In this document: positions 28,231-37,805 of the stretch, one piece after another
Layout: every line of letters begins with the position of its first letter
Numbering within the stretch: position 1 is the stretch's first letter
From: Nostoc sp. S13
Lineage (GTDB): Bacteria > Cyanobacteriota > Cyanobacteriia > Cyanobacteriales > Nostocaceae
Length of the DNA: 63,726 bases
Direction: 5' to 3'
Assembly (NCBI RefSeq): GCF_029379315.1
Contig: NZ_JAQYWQ010000022.1
Span: forward strand, 1-63,726
Position numbers and translations under genes: made by a program
The notes under the pieces: generated by a model
Databases searched by the model: none
Seen by the model: only the letters and a program-made list of their open reading frames with translations
Told to the model about the DNA's origin: nothing

Positions 28231-30387
28231 ATGAAAAACTTTTCATCTTTGCTTGGTACACGTAAACAAAATAAGGTAACTCGTTTTGCAGCATTTATTG
28301 TAGCAACGCTAGCGATGGCTGCATCAATGTCTTCTCTACGAGACGCTACGCGAATGACCAACGCTGGTAGTATTCATTCGGACAATGCTACTTCTCTACA
28401 AATAACTACTCCAAAACAAATAACTTCGGCAACTGTCCAGCTAAATCAGACCAAACCAAATATTGCCCAATTACAAACTAGCAGGACTCAATATCAAGCT
28501 GCTGGAATTGATGGTTTTGTACTGCTTCCCATCGTCCTTATTGGCGGTTTAGTCATATTCGTTCCCCTGTTCTTTGGCGGATTGGTGGTGATTGGCGAAC
28601 GTGAAGTCGGCATTGTGGTAAGGAAATTTACCCTTTCCGGGCATGGACTCCCCGCCGGAAGTTTGATTGCACTCAAGGGGGAGGCTGGGTTGCAGGCTGA
28701 TACTTTAGCTCCTGGTTGGCACTGGGGCTATTGGCCTTGGCAATATTCTGTAAAGAAAGAGCCGGTAATTGTCGTTCCCCAAGGAGAAATCGCTTTGATT
28801 GTGGCGGCAGATGGAGCCTCCAACCCACCAGAGCGGATTTTGGGTAAAATTGTGAGTTGTGACAACTTCCAAGATGCTCGGAAATTTCTCACCCAAGATG
28901 GGGAAAAAGGGCGGCAAATGGGTTTTCTCACGGCTGGTACGTACCGTCTTAACACTGCCCTGTTTAAAGTGATCATGGCATCAAATGCCAGCGCTCATGG
29001 CATGACTCCAGAACAGTTGCGGGTGTACAGTCTGGCATCTGACAAAGTTGGCATCGTCACTACCTTAGATGGTGTACCAATTTCCGCTGGTGAACTCGCA
29101 GGCCCGATAATTGACGAACACAATAACTTCCAAAATGGTCAGAAATTTATTGATGGTGGTGGACGGCGAGGTTTACAAGAGCAGATCTTGCTTTCTGGTT
29201 CTTGGAACTTGAATCCTTGGTTTGTTCAGGTTGAGCAAGTGCCAATGACGGAAATTCCCATTGGATATGTGGGTGTGGTGATTTCTTTCGTGGGTAAGGC
29301 GCATCAAGATGTCAGTGGTGCAGCTTTCACCCACGGTAACTTGGTCAATCAGGGACATAAGGGTGTATGGATCGAACCGCTATATCCTGGTAAGCACCCG
29401 ATTAATTCCCGGATTATGAAGATGGAACTGGTGCCAACGACCAACATTGTTTTAAACTGGTCGAGTCGTACTGAACGCCACAGCTATGATGCTCAACTAG
29501 CTTCCTTGACAGTGCGATCGCGTGATGGGTTTGCCTTTGATTTGGAAGTAGCACAAATTATCCATGTGGGTGCTTTAGATGCCCCAAAGGTAATTTCTCG
29601 CGTCGGTGCAATGCAAAATCTGGTAGATCATGTATTAGAACCGACTATCGGTAATTATTTCCGCAACTCAGCCCAAGACTATACTGTATTAGACTTTCTA
29701 ACTGCTCGGAGTGAGCGACAAACAGAGGCTTCTGAGTATATTAAAACAGCACTGCGGGCTTATGACGTGCAAGCGATCGACACCCTCATTGGTGATATTC
29801 AGCCACCAGCATCACTAATGCAGACACAGACAGACCGGAAAATTGCCGAAGAAGAACGCAAAACTTACGAAGTTCAGCAGATGGCGCAAACCCAACGACA
29901 ACAACTTGTCCGGGAGACCGCACTGGCTAATATTCAACAAGAAATGGTGCAATCAGAGCAGAGTGTACATATTGCTGACCTAAAAGCCCAAGCCCAAATC
30001 AAGCAGGCAAACGGTGAAGCTGAGGGTACAAAACTCCGGGCAATTGCTGAGGCTGAAGGTATTCGTGCCACAGGTAACGCCAAAGCTGAAACATACAGTG
30101 CTGGTGTGGAAGCCTTGGGACCACAAGGTTATACAGCAATGCAACTAATGCAGATTATCGGCGATCGCAATGTCCGCTTGATTCCAGATATCTTAGTTGG
30201 CAGTAACGGCAGCAATAACGGCTTAGTGGATGGGCTACTATCTATGATTTTATGGAATCAAACTGGTAAGGGTGAATTGACACCAACACCTTTACATCCA
30301 CAACCAGTAGTTAGCAAAGTACAACCAACCGCAGAAAACGGTCTTCCACCTCTAATTGTGAATTTTCCGGCGGATAAGCAACATTAG
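28231..30387 (+). CDS. SPFH/Band 7 (flotillin-like) membrane protein
   Basis: A 718-residue protein with a membrane segment at about 95-122 (IDGFVLLPIVLIGGLVIF), a long SPFH region, and a Gln/Glu-rich coiled coil at about 540-620 with AEAEG repeats as in flotillins. Such proteins scaffold membrane microdomains. The first 90 residues are a polar, low-conservation leader; residues 34-41 (SSLRDATR) are encoded by a dispersed repeat (28332-28354). I chose ATG 28231 (MKNFSSLL); a TTG at 28210 is less likely. There is no NfeD-like partner next to it, and the substrate is not evident. Confidence 0.85.
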   Translation: MKNFSSLLGTRKQNKVTRFAAFIVATLAMAASMSSLRDATRMTNAGSIHSDNATSLQITTPKQITSATVQLNQTKPNIAQLQTSRTQYQAAGIDGFVLLPIVLIGGLVIFVPLFFGGLVVIGEREVGIVVRKFTLSGHGLPAGSLIALKGEAGLQADTLAPGWHWGYWPWQYSVKKEPVIVVPQGEIALIVAADGASNPPERILGKIVSCDNFQDARKFLTQDGEKGRQMGFLTAGTYRLNTALFKVIMASNASAHGMTPEQLRVYSLASDKVGIVTTLDGVPISAGELAGPIIDEHNNFQNGQKFIDGGGRRGLQEQILLSGSWNLNPWFVQVEQVPMTEIPIGYVGVVISFVGKAHQDVSGAAFTHGNLVNQGHKGVWIEPLYPGKHPINSRIMKMELVPTTNIVLNWSSRTERHSYDAQLASLTVRSRDGFAFDLEVAQIIHVGALDAPKVISRVGAMQNLVDHVLEPTIGNYFRNSAQDYTVLDFLTARSERQTEASEYIKTALRAYDVQAIDTLIGDIQPPASLMQTQTDRKIAEEERKTYEVQQMAQTQRQQLVRETALANIQQEMVQSEQSVHIADLKAQAQIKQANGEAEGTKLRAIAEAEGIRATGNAKAETYSAGVEALGPQGYTAMQLMQIIGDRNVRLIPDILVGSNGSNNGLVDGLLSMILWNQTGKGELTPTPLHPQPVVSKVQPTAENGLPPLIVNFPADKQH

Positions 30388-30471
30388 CAATACATGAATC
30401 GGCTATAGGAGGGTACATCTGTACAATCGAATAGCCCAAAGAAACCTCAAAGATTGGTTTGCTACTTAAAA

Positions 30472-30530
30472 CCTGTCCCTTTCCTTACCAAGGAGAGAGA
30501 TGTCCGTCAGGACAGGGTGAGGTTTTTGTT
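30472..30530 (+). terminator. Possible terminator after SPFH gene
   Basis: CCTGTCC (30472-30478) pairs with GGACAGG (30510-30516), followed by GGTTTTTGTTTT. The loop is long, so confidence is moderate. Confidence 0.5.
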
Positions 30531-30647
30531 TTGAATTGTTAATGTGGCAAATTTTAATGTGGCACAATAAACCGAAATTTCACTAGATTTTTTTCATTAG
30601 AATATGTATATATCACTACTAATTTAAAAGCCTGTTGGAGGGCTACT

Positions 30648-31136
30648 ATGAAATACTGTCGCCCCCGACTTCAGTTTAGAAGTGGCTGGCTGTTGGCCAT
30701 ACTTACTGCCATAACTGCTACCCCTGCAATAGCACAGACAGCAAATTTTGGTACTTTCACCCTGTCAACAAACTCTAATCCAGCACAAGGAACAATGCAG
30801 GGGTTTACAGGTGGTTCTTACTCATTGTCCGCCATAAGTAACCGCGATCGCGATCAAAAAGCTTGTATCGGCTTTGCCGATCCGACTCCAGATCATATTA
30901 TGGTTCTGGAAAAGGACTTTTCCCAGCTAACAATACAAGTCGATAGCAACAATAACGATACCACTTTACTGATCCAAGGCCCAGATCAAACGACGATTCG
31001 TTGCGGTGATGACACTGGCAAAAGTAAAGATGCTAGCGTTAGCGATCGCAACTGGAAAAGGGGCACCTATCGGATTTGGGTAGGTACATTTAATCCTGGG
31101 GTCAAGCGCGATTATACTCTGACCGTGGAGAAGTAG
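30648..31136 (+). CDS. Exported beta-rich protein, unknown
   Basis: A 162-residue protein with a clear signal peptide: basic start, hydrophobic core LLAILTAITA, and cleavage after A29 in TPAIA-Q. The mature part is Ser/Thr/Asn/Asp-rich, has two Cys, and ends in RGTYRIWVGTFNPGVKRDYT. That ending resembles pre-peptidase C-terminal (PPC)-type beta-sandwich domains. No enzyme motif is present. A strong TTGGAGGG lies upstream of ATG 30648. It appears to be a conserved cyanobacterial periplasmic or extracellular protein; function unknown. Confidence 0.75.
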   Translation: MKYCRPRLQFRSGWLLAILTAITATPAIAQTANFGTFTLSTNSNPAQGTMQGFTGGSYSLSAISNRDRDQKACIGFADPTPDHIMVLEKDFSQLTIQVDSNNNDTTLLIQGPDQTTIRCGDDTGKSKDASVSDRNWKRGTYRIWVGTFNPGVKRDYTLTVEK

Positions 31137-31484
31137 TGAAGGGGGATGAGGGAGTTTTGAGTGCCGAGTACTCACTGCTGAGGAGCCAGTACGTTAGGCG
31201 GCTCCATCGACTTGTACCCCTGCAATACAAGCAAGCTACGCGCAGCCTCTCCCCGAATCCCATCCCTGAGAGGCTAGCGCTTGCCGTAAAATACCCGAAC
31301 GCTAACAGCTGTCTCCTGTCTTGAGAAGGGCTGTAGGGAGAAGCAAATGACGTTGCCGAGTGGGGAATCTCACTTCTTTACTCCAAACTGTTTTGCCCAA
31401 TATCCCATTCCCAATTTTTACCTCTAACACCTGAGAGGATAATATGAGAGAGTAGCTTATTGTGCTTTCCGAGGGTGCTATCTC
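31137..31484. other. Intergenic with dispersed repeat fragments
   Basis: No gene. Segments such as AAGCAAGCTACGCGCAGCCT near 31230 and the stretch around 31300-31330 resemble fragments found near 59040-59150. They are decayed dispersed repeats. The cysE promoter must lie near the right end. Confidence 0.5.
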
Positions 31485-32249
31485 GTGCTATCTATACTGC
31501 GTGCTGACTTTCAGATCATATTTGAACGTGACCCAGCTGCCCGTAACTGGTTAGAAGTTTTATTTTGTTACCCTGGTTTGCAAGCCCTGCTATCCCATAG
31601 GCTAGCTCACTGGTTGTATACTCTTGGTCTTCCCTTTATTCCCCGTCTGATTTCTCACTTGGCTCGGTTTTTGACTGGAATTGAAATCCACCCTGGTGCA
31701 GCAATTGGGCAAAGTGTGTTTATTGACCACGGCATGGGTGTAGTAATTGGTGAAACTGCGATCGTGGGAGATTATGCCCTCATTTATCAAGGTGTCACCC
31801 TTGGGGGTACTGGTAAAGAATGTGGCAAACGCCATCCTACTGTAGGTGAAAATGTCGTAGTCGGAGCTGGAGCTAAGGTACTGGGCAATATCCAAATTGG
31901 CAATAATGTCCGTATTGGCGCTGGGTCTGTTGTTCTAAGGGATGTGCCTTCAGACTGTACAGTAGTAGGCGTGCCTGGGCGGATCATATATCGTTCTGGA
32001 GTCCGGGTTGCACCTCTTGAACACAATAACTTACCAGATTCGGAAGCTGAAGTGATTCGTGCTTTAGTAGATCGGATTGAGGCGCTGGAAGAACAAATAC
32101 AAACTCTTCAGCGCACCAACTCTTCTGGCAAAACTCTTGTCTTGGCAGGTTGTGTAGCTTCTAACCAAGCTGATTTATCACAATATGCTCCTGTGTGTAG
32201 CCTTAAAGATAAGACTATACAGCAGTTTCTAGATGGTGCGGGCATTTAA
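31485..32249 (+). CDS. cysE: Serine O-acetyltransferase (CysE)
   Basis: A 254-residue enzyme that makes O-acetylserine from serine and acetyl-CoA, committing serine to cysteine synthesis. The N-terminal helical domain starts [21 protein letters not shown]. The left-handed beta-helix hexapeptide repeats run to about residue 165, with the catalytic [15 protein letters not shown] and [13 protein letters not shown] segments. The C-terminal 90 residues are longer than in short CysE forms and include a helical stretch [11 protein letters not shown]. The start is GTG 31485 with GAGGG upstream. Confidence 0.93.
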   Translation: MLSILRADFQIIFERDPAARNWLEVLFCYPGLQALLSHRLAHWLYTLGLPFIPRLISHLARFLTGIEIHPGAAIGQSVFIDHGMGVVIGETAIVGDYALIYQGVTLGGTGKECGKRHPTVGENVVVGAGAKVLGNIQIGNNVRIGAGSVVLRDVPSDCTVVGVPGRIIYRSGVRVAPLEHNNLPDSEAEVIRALVDRIEALEEQIQTLQRTNSSGKTLVLAGCVASNQADLSQYAPVCSLKDKTIQQFLDGAGI

Positions 32250-32332
32250 AAAAGTGAGAAGTTAAGAGTAAGGAGTGAGGAATAAAAATCAAAAATGTCA
32301 GATTTGCACCTTCTAACTCCTAACTGGGAATA

Positions 32333-32917
32333 TTAAGGATTAATCGCTTGGCTAGACCATTCTTGATTTTCATCACAGTAGTAAAGCCATCTATTTTGAG
32401 GTTCGCCACGTAATTCTAAATGATCTACCTGCACCGGATCGAGTAGCAGTAGGCAAAAATTAGACACTGGCTGCACGGGGTCGGGTGCTGGTGGTGCAAA
32501 AGCTTCTGGGGTTTCGACTCTGGGTTTACCAGGATGGGGCCAAGCAAACTGTAAACGCGCCGCATCACTCAATTCTTGCCACATACTGATCCGGGCTGGC
32601 TGTAAATCCTGGTGAGAATCATCACCGCTTACTAGGGTCAAACAACCTGTGATACGGAATTGTTCTCGTGTATTGGGAAAGTACCAGCAAACTTCTGCCC
32701 AAGGTTGTTGCTGTATCTGGTCGGCTTTAGCGCTACGGGTATCGGTGATAAATTTTAGCTGGTTTGTATCTTCTAGAAAGCCGCGAAAGACTAAGGTACG
32801 ATTAGCGGGGTGACCGTTCGCTTGCACCGTTGCTAGTTGGAGGTAACGGGCATAAACAAGGCTGCGGTTGCGATGGAGCGCATGGACGATCGCGCTTCGC
32901 CAAGGAGCAAGAGACAT
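32333..32917 (-). CDS. PPOX-class FMN-dependent flavoprotein (alr4036-like)
   Basis: A 194-residue split-barrel flavoprotein related to pyridoxamine 5'-phosphate oxidase. The N-terminal core (LATVQANGHPANRTLVFRGF) and the C-terminal RWLYY tail fit the cyanobacterial Npun/alr4036 subfamily. Members probably bind FMN, but substrate and reaction are unknown; it may not act on pyridoxamine phosphate. It is transcribed alone, convergent with cysE. The start at ATG 32917 begins MSLAPWRSAIVHAL, as is usual. Confidence 0.85.
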   Translation of the reverse strand: MSLAPWRSAIVHALHRNRSLVYARYLQLATVQANGHPANRTLVFRGFLEDTNQLKFITDTRSAKADQIQQQPWAEVCWYFPNTREQFRITGCLTLVSGDDSHQDLQPARISMWQELSDAARLQFAWPHPGKPRVETPEAFAPPAPDPVQPVSNFCLLLLDPVQVDHLELRGEPQNRWLYYCDENQEWSSQAINP

Positions 32918-33126
32918 TGTAAAGTTCCGTACCTAACTATTGAGTATACTACTCTATAAGTTACAGCAATTTTCGTCTTAAATAGACCACGCGGTAGGGG
33001 CACAGCAATGCTCATACGTGTCAACTTAACTTTAAAAGGACGGTTAAAAACCGCATCTACACAGAGTTATCCTGACTCCTGAATTCTTAACTGTTAACAA
33101 AATACAAAATTTCTAATTATCTATAA

Positions 33127-34026
33127 ATGGTTACAATTCCCGTAATAAATTTAACTGTCTTTACCAATGGCAACACAATAACTCGGCAAATTGTTATCAA
33201 ACAAATCTATCAAGCTTGCCATGAAATTGGCTTTATGTACTTGCAGAATTCAGGAATATCAAAAGACTTAATAAAGCAAGTGTTCACTCAGAGCAAATCT
33301 TTCTTCAATTTACCATTAGAAGTTAAGCAAAACCAAGCTTGGAGTGATGAATTTACTAACACGGGTTATGTTGGTCTTGAGAGAGAACGTCTTGACCCCA
33401 ATAAACCAGGCGACCTGAAAGAGGCATTAAATTTAGAGAAACAAGAGGCTGTAGACATAGATGCTTCTATTCTCGCCTTTTATGATAGTTGCACAGAACT
33501 TGCTAACACGGTACTGCAAGGATTTGCTTTGGCGTTGGAATTGCCAGAAGATTTTTTTATCACAAGACACAATCAACAAAATCATACCTTACGATTGCTC
33601 CATTATCCCTCATTGCAGACACCACCTAAACCCAGACAAGTGCGTGCTGGTGAACATTCCGATTATGGCAGTATTACATTACTTTTCCAAGATGACGTTG
33701 AGGGATTGGAAGTAAAGACAGCATCTGGAGAGTGGATTGCCGCGCCGGCAATTCCTGATACTGTAGTAGTCAATACTGGCGATTTAATGCAACGGTGGAC
33801 AAATGATGTGTTTTGCTCAACCAAGCATCGGGTAATGATTCCCAGTGATCACAGGGTGAACCAGTCACGGTATTCTATCGCTTTTTTCTGTCATCCTAAT
33901 GATGATACAGAAATTGCTTGTCTGGAGAGTTGCCAGAAAGAACAATCGCCTATTTATCCCCCTATCCTTGCGCGAGAATATCTTTTAAGTCGTTTACAAG
34001 CAACTTATACAAATTCGTTACCGTAG
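33127..34026 (+). CDS. 2-oxoglutarate/Fe(II)-dependent dioxygenase (isopenicillin N synthase family)
   Basis: A 299-residue non-heme iron oxygenase. The iron ligands are H177 and D179 in GEHSDYGSIT plus H234 in STKHRVM, and the 2-oxoglutarate-binding R248-x-S250 is in SRYSIAF. The N-terminal DIOX_N domain begins with IPVINL. Closest to the 2OG-Fe(II) oxygenases that hydroxylate or desaturate small molecules. The substrate cannot be inferred from neighbours. Start ATG 33127. Confidence 0.9.
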   Translation: MVTIPVINLTVFTNGNTITRQIVIKQIYQACHEIGFMYLQNSGISKDLIKQVFTQSKSFFNLPLEVKQNQAWSDEFTNTGYVGLERERLDPNKPGDLKEALNLEKQEAVDIDASILAFYDSCTELANTVLQGFALALELPEDFFITRHNQQNHTLRLLHYPSLQTPPKPRQVRAGEHSDYGSITLLFQDDVEGLEVKTASGEWIAAPAIPDTVVVNTGDLMQRWTNDVFCSTKHRVMIPSDHRVNQSRYSIAFFCHPNDDTEIACLESCQKEQSPIYPPILAREYLLSRLQATYTNSLP

Positions 34027-34287
34027 GAGAATATCTGATCATAAATGGCAAAAGGATTAGGGCGAACCTACGTAAGTAAGCTTGCCCTAACTTGTATTTA
34101 ATGTTGAATTGTTGTCGGAAGTTTGGCAATCTTATCTACGGCACGCTACGCGAACGTGGAGTCTAGGATTAGGAGAGAAAATCAGCAAAATCTTACCAAA
34201 TCATTGAGAAGCCGTGTGAATCTAACATCTCATAGACGGTTTGTCAACACCGAGTCAGGAGAGTGACTTCCTGGCTTAGGCATCCAC

Positions 34288-35085
34288 TTATGACAATTGC
34301 AAAACTGACTTTTTGTTGACTCGACGAGTCAGAACTGTAGTAGCACCCACAAAACCAATCACCAAAACTCCGAATAGAGAAGAAGACTCAGGAACTGCTT
34401 GGGTAACTATATTACCGGTAATACTTTTGTAGCCAGTGGCAACTGTGTGATTATCTGATTCAAAACCACTTCCGCCAATATTGCTGAATTGAACCTGATC
34501 AAAAGTTCCGCCAACATCGTAGAAGTTGATGAACGCAAAGGGTTCACCAGAATCCTGATTTTGGAATGTGGAATTAGGATTACCGTAGTAGCTGGCTTTA
34601 TTTGCTAGGTTTCCGATATAACTAACCACATCAGCAGTAGTTATAGTTTGTACAACCTTACCTTGTGAAAGAAATGTAAGTACGTTATTAGCGTCTCCCG
34701 CAGACCACCAAAGTCCAAAGTAACTTTGTGCGGTTGTCAAATTTAAGGTGGAAACCGTTTGACCAGATATGTTAGCGTTTACATCAAAATATTTGCCTGT
34801 TCCACCAGCACCACCATATAGGTCTGCATTCTGGATCAGAGTAGTCTTATAGCTACCAACATTTGTGGTTCCATCATTCGATTGAAAGCCTGCTGTACTG
34901 TAACCTGTTGTTTGTGCATCAAAAGTTTGTACATGAGCATTCACAAGATTTGATAATTGTGCATTTTGTACGCCTGCATTTTCTATTGATACCGTAAAAG
35001 AAGTAGCCATTACAGGGCGGGTAACAGTAGCTAAGGACAAAACGACACCAGAAGCGATCGCGGACTTAATTAAAAACTTTTTCAT
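34288..35085 (-). CDS. PEP-CTERM-type exported protein
   Basis: A 265-residue protein with a signal peptide at residues 1-27 and a C-terminal sorting tail: VPESSSLFG, a hydrophobic helix, and a basic RRVNKK end. The motif is VPES rather than VPEP. The mature part is Asn/Gly/Ser/Thr-rich and looks beta-structured. PEP-CTERM proteins are processed by an exosortase and displayed or secreted. I chose ATG 35085 (MKKFLIKS), preceded by GAGAAG; an upstream ATG at 35130 adds an atypical leader. No catalytic motif is seen. Confidence 0.8.
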   Translation of the reverse strand: MKKFLIKSAIASGVVLSLATVTRPVMATSFTVSIENAGVQNAQLSNLVNAHVQTFDAQTTGYSTAGFQSNDGTTNVGSYKTTLIQNADLYGGAGGTGKYFDVNANISGQTVSTLNLTTAQSYFGLWWSAGDANNVLTFLSQGKVVQTITTADVVSYIGNLANKASYYGNPNSTFQNQDSGEPFAFINFYDVGGTFDQVQFSNIGGSGFESDNHTVATGYKSITGNIVTQAVPESSSLFGVLVIGFVGATTVLTRRVNKKSVLQLS

Positions 35086-35522
35086 TTTACAATTCTTCTC
35101 AGGCTTAAAATTTTTCTCGTTCAAAACCATTGTGCGATGTGCTTTTAAATTCCAACATCAGAAGGATTACTACTTTTTCGATTTGATTTTGCCCAGAGAA
35201 AAATATCACTTATTAGACTTCATTTAGAGTAAAATCACTGATATTAAGTTATGTGACATCTATCGCTTTATATAGAAAGCGCAAAGTTATCAGTACTAAT
35301 TTGTAAACAAACTTTTTTTATAAAAGGTACTATTTTGTGATTTGCAAGCAGTTTATATTTTTAGGGTTCTAGATAAAGAAGGCATGAGGCATGATGGATT
35401 GGTTAGATGAGCTTACCCTGCGACTCGTCTTTCTCCAGTCAACTATGCTAAGTGAGTTTTTTTGACATAGGTAGTAACATGAATTAAACTACCTCTTGCA
35501 ATCAACAAAAGAATCTTTATCA
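35086..35522. other. Divergent intergenic region
   Basis: AT-rich and without a supportable gene. It must contain the promoters of the minus-strand PEP-CTERM gene and of anmK. Confidence 0.5.
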
Positions 35523-36791
35523 ATGCATCCGACTGAAGAAGCTACTGTCCCTACTCGCGTTATCGGTTTAATTAGTGGCACATCTGTAGATGGTATAGAC
35601 GCTGCGTTGGTAGAGATTTCCGGTACAGAATTGGATCTCAAAGTTGAGTTGTTAGTTGGGGTAACATATCCCTATCCAGCCGAACTTAGAGAAAGAATAT
35701 TGGCAGTTGGTGCAGGCGTTGCCATCTCAATGGCAGAATTGGCAGAAATAGATGATGCGATCGCCATTGTCTTTGCCCAAGCCGCCGAAAATATTCAAAT
35801 TGACCATCACCCAGCCACTCTCATTGGCTCCCACGGTCAGACAGTTTATCATCGACCACCTGCGGATAGGGGAATGGGGAAGAAAACCACTTGCTACTCC
35901 CATTCGGCTACGCTCACGGCAAGCCCATTCACTAGTACAGACGCGATTAATCGCGTCTCTGCCCACTCCCGACTCGGCTACAGTCTGCAACTAGGGCGCG
36001 GTGCATTAATTGCCCATCTTACAGGTATTACAACTGTGAGCAACTTCCGCGTTGCTGATATCGCTATTGGTGGTCATGGTGCGCCTCTGGTGCCCAGAGT
36101 AGATGCCTATTTACTCAGTCATCCCCAGCAGGGGCGTTGTATTCAAAACATTGGTGGTATTGGTAATGTTGCTTATATTCCGCCTCGGCATGGCGACTGG
36201 CTCTCAAAAATTCGCGCTTGGGATACTGGCCCAGGAAATAGTCTGTTGGATCTGGCGGTGGAGCATTTAAGTGCTGGTGCTAAAACTTACGATGAAGATG
36301 GCAATTGGGCAGCGAGTGGTACTCCTTGCCATCCATTGGTAGAACAATGGCTCAATCAAGACTACTTTCATCTACCGCCACCCAAATCCACTGGTCGAGA
36401 GTTATTTGGTGTGACTTACCTGCATCAGTGTTTAAAAGATGCCCAAGCATACCAACTTAATGCTGCCGACGTACTGGCAACTCTTACCGAACTTACAGCT
36501 AGTTCAATTGTCCATAGTTACCGCACTTTTTTGCCGGAAATGCCACAACGGGTACTATTATGTGGCGGTGGTAGTCGCAATCTCTATTTGAAACAAAGAT
36601 TACAGTTGTTGTTGACATCAATACCAGTCTTGACTACAGATGAAGTCGGCTTGAGCGCAGATTTTAAAGAAGCGATCGCCTTCGCGGTTTTAGCCTACTG
36701 GCGACATTTGGGTATTCCTGGCAACCTACCTACTGCTACTGGGGCATCTCAAGAAGTGCTTTTGGGAGAAATTTACCAAGGTCAGTATTGA
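35523..36791 (+). CDS. anmK: Anhydro-N-acetylmuramic acid kinase (AnmK)
   Basis: A 422-residue kinase that phosphorylates 1,6-anhydro-MurNAc during peptidoglycan recycling. The ATP motif [12 protein letters not shown] is at residues 15-26, [12 protein letters not shown] at 102-113, and [13 protein letters not shown] at 152-164. Between the last two, residues about 114-150 have no counterpart in the family and are encoded by a repeat-like insert including a 20-bp perfect palindrome at 35939-35958. The insert stays in frame. I chose ATG 35523; TTG 35496 is an alternative. Activity probably survives if the loop is exposed, which is untested. Confidence 0.92.
   Translation: MHPTEEATVPTRVIGLISGTSVDGIDAALVEISGTELDLKVELLVGVTYPYPAELRERILAVGAGVAISMAELAEIDDAIAIVFAQAAENIQIDHHPATLIGSHGQTVYHRPPADRGMGKKTTCYSHSATLTASPFTSTDAINRVSAHSRLGYSLQLGRGALIAHLTGITTVSNFRVADIAIGGHGAPLVPRVDAYLLSHPQQGRCIQNIGGIGNVAYIPPRHGDWLSKIRAWDTGPGNSLLDLAVEHLSAGAKTYDEDGNWAASGTPCHPLVEQWLNQDYFHLPPPKSTGRELFGVTYLHQCLKDAQAYQLNAADVLATLTELTASSIVHSYRTFLPEMPQRVLLCGGGSRNLYLKQRLQLLLTSIPVLTTDEVGLSADFKEAIAFAVLAYWRHLGIPGNLPTATGASQEVLLGEIYQGQY
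35864..35982. repeat. In-frame repeat insert in anmK
   Basis: The insert carries a 20-bp perfect palindrome centred at 35948 (arms AGACGCGATT). Near-relatives of the arms occur in MITE-B. It also contains a CGGCTACGCTCACGGCAAG segment of the dispersed-repeat type. Confidence 0.75.
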
Positions 36792-36933
36792 GCAGTGAGT
36801 CCTGATTAAGAAGCTAGGAGACAGGAAAAATAAAAAAATTTCTTCAACGGGATCGCAGTTCATTCTTGACTTGGAACTCAGCACTGCTATAACTGTAGTC
36901 TTGGCGGTACTCGATCAAGACAGGGAATAGAAG

Positions 36934-37380
36934 GTGGCTCATACTTTTTTATTAGAACCAGGACGCTGGGCAATACAAGGAAATTGGCTAGAACGTAATG
37001 GTATGCCAATCAGCGTCAAGGGTATGACCTTGGTAGCTTGGAATCGAGATAACTGGTTCACTATGGCCACAAAACTGATATTTCCTGGTAGCGATCACTC
37101 GGAAATTTCTTTGCAATACAAGGGGCGGTTGCATGATGGAGAACGTCAGTATACTTTTCTACTCCAACATAATCTTTTGGGACAGATTGAAGGCGAAGGC
37201 TGGATTGGTCTAGATACTATTGTGCAGCATTACCAAGTACTAGGCGATCGTCAGCGTCGTAGTGGGTTTGAAACCCTACGTCGAGTTTCGGAAAATACAT
37301 ACTACCTCAGTAGTAACACTTTGACTGGTCATTTTTTAACTAACACAATGGAAGCTAACCTAGAGCGTCAGTCAACCTAA
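36934..37380 (+). CDS. Conserved cyanobacterial protein, unknown
   Basis: A 148-residue soluble protein with no signal peptide, no membrane segment and no recognisable catalytic motif. The pattern of alternating hydrophobic residues, RWAIQGNWL, DNWFTMATKL and LLGQIEGEGWIG, suggests an all-beta lipocalin-like or FABP-like fold, which is inference. The start is GTG 36934 with AGGGA upstream. It is 142 bp downstream of anmK on the same strand. I do not recognise a named family. Confidence 0.7.
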   Translation: MAHTFLLEPGRWAIQGNWLERNGMPISVKGMTLVAWNRDNWFTMATKLIFPGSDHSEISLQYKGRLHDGERQYTFLLQHNLLGQIEGEGWIGLDTIVQHYQVLGDRQRRSGFETLRRVSENTYYLSSNTLTGHFLTNTMEANLERQST

Positions 37381-37805
37381 AAAATTCAGGGAAAAAAGCT
37401 TTATCTCGATATAGCCTTTTTAAGAGGTTAAGTGCTGCCTGACAAAAGGTATTACAGACTATAAAATCTGACAGCGATCGCCCTTTGGAGAAAAGTTTGT
37501 AATCTATGGAATGTCTTATCCCCGAACTTAATCAGTAATCGTTTATTTTCACTTACTGACTAAAATACAATTGAGTAAGCAAGAGTAGATCAAACTATTT
37601 TATGCAATATAAAATTAATTAAATAGGCTTACAGTAAGGGTTTTAGTCCTTAAAATAGGGTTTTAGCCCTCTCCACGAGACGCTATACGAACACTACAAA
37701 TCTTGAATTATTTATGTCTACGTACTTATAGTAAAAAAGAAATTTTCAAATTATCATCAGTATTCTAGTATCTGGTTCTAACCGTCTAATCAAGAGTTCA
37801 GTTTC
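37381..37805. other. Intergenic with dispersed repeat
   Basis: No gene is seen. A variant of the CTCTACGAGACGCTACGCGAA repeat is at 37671-37692. The promoter of the glycosyltransferase must lie to the right. Confidence 0.5.
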
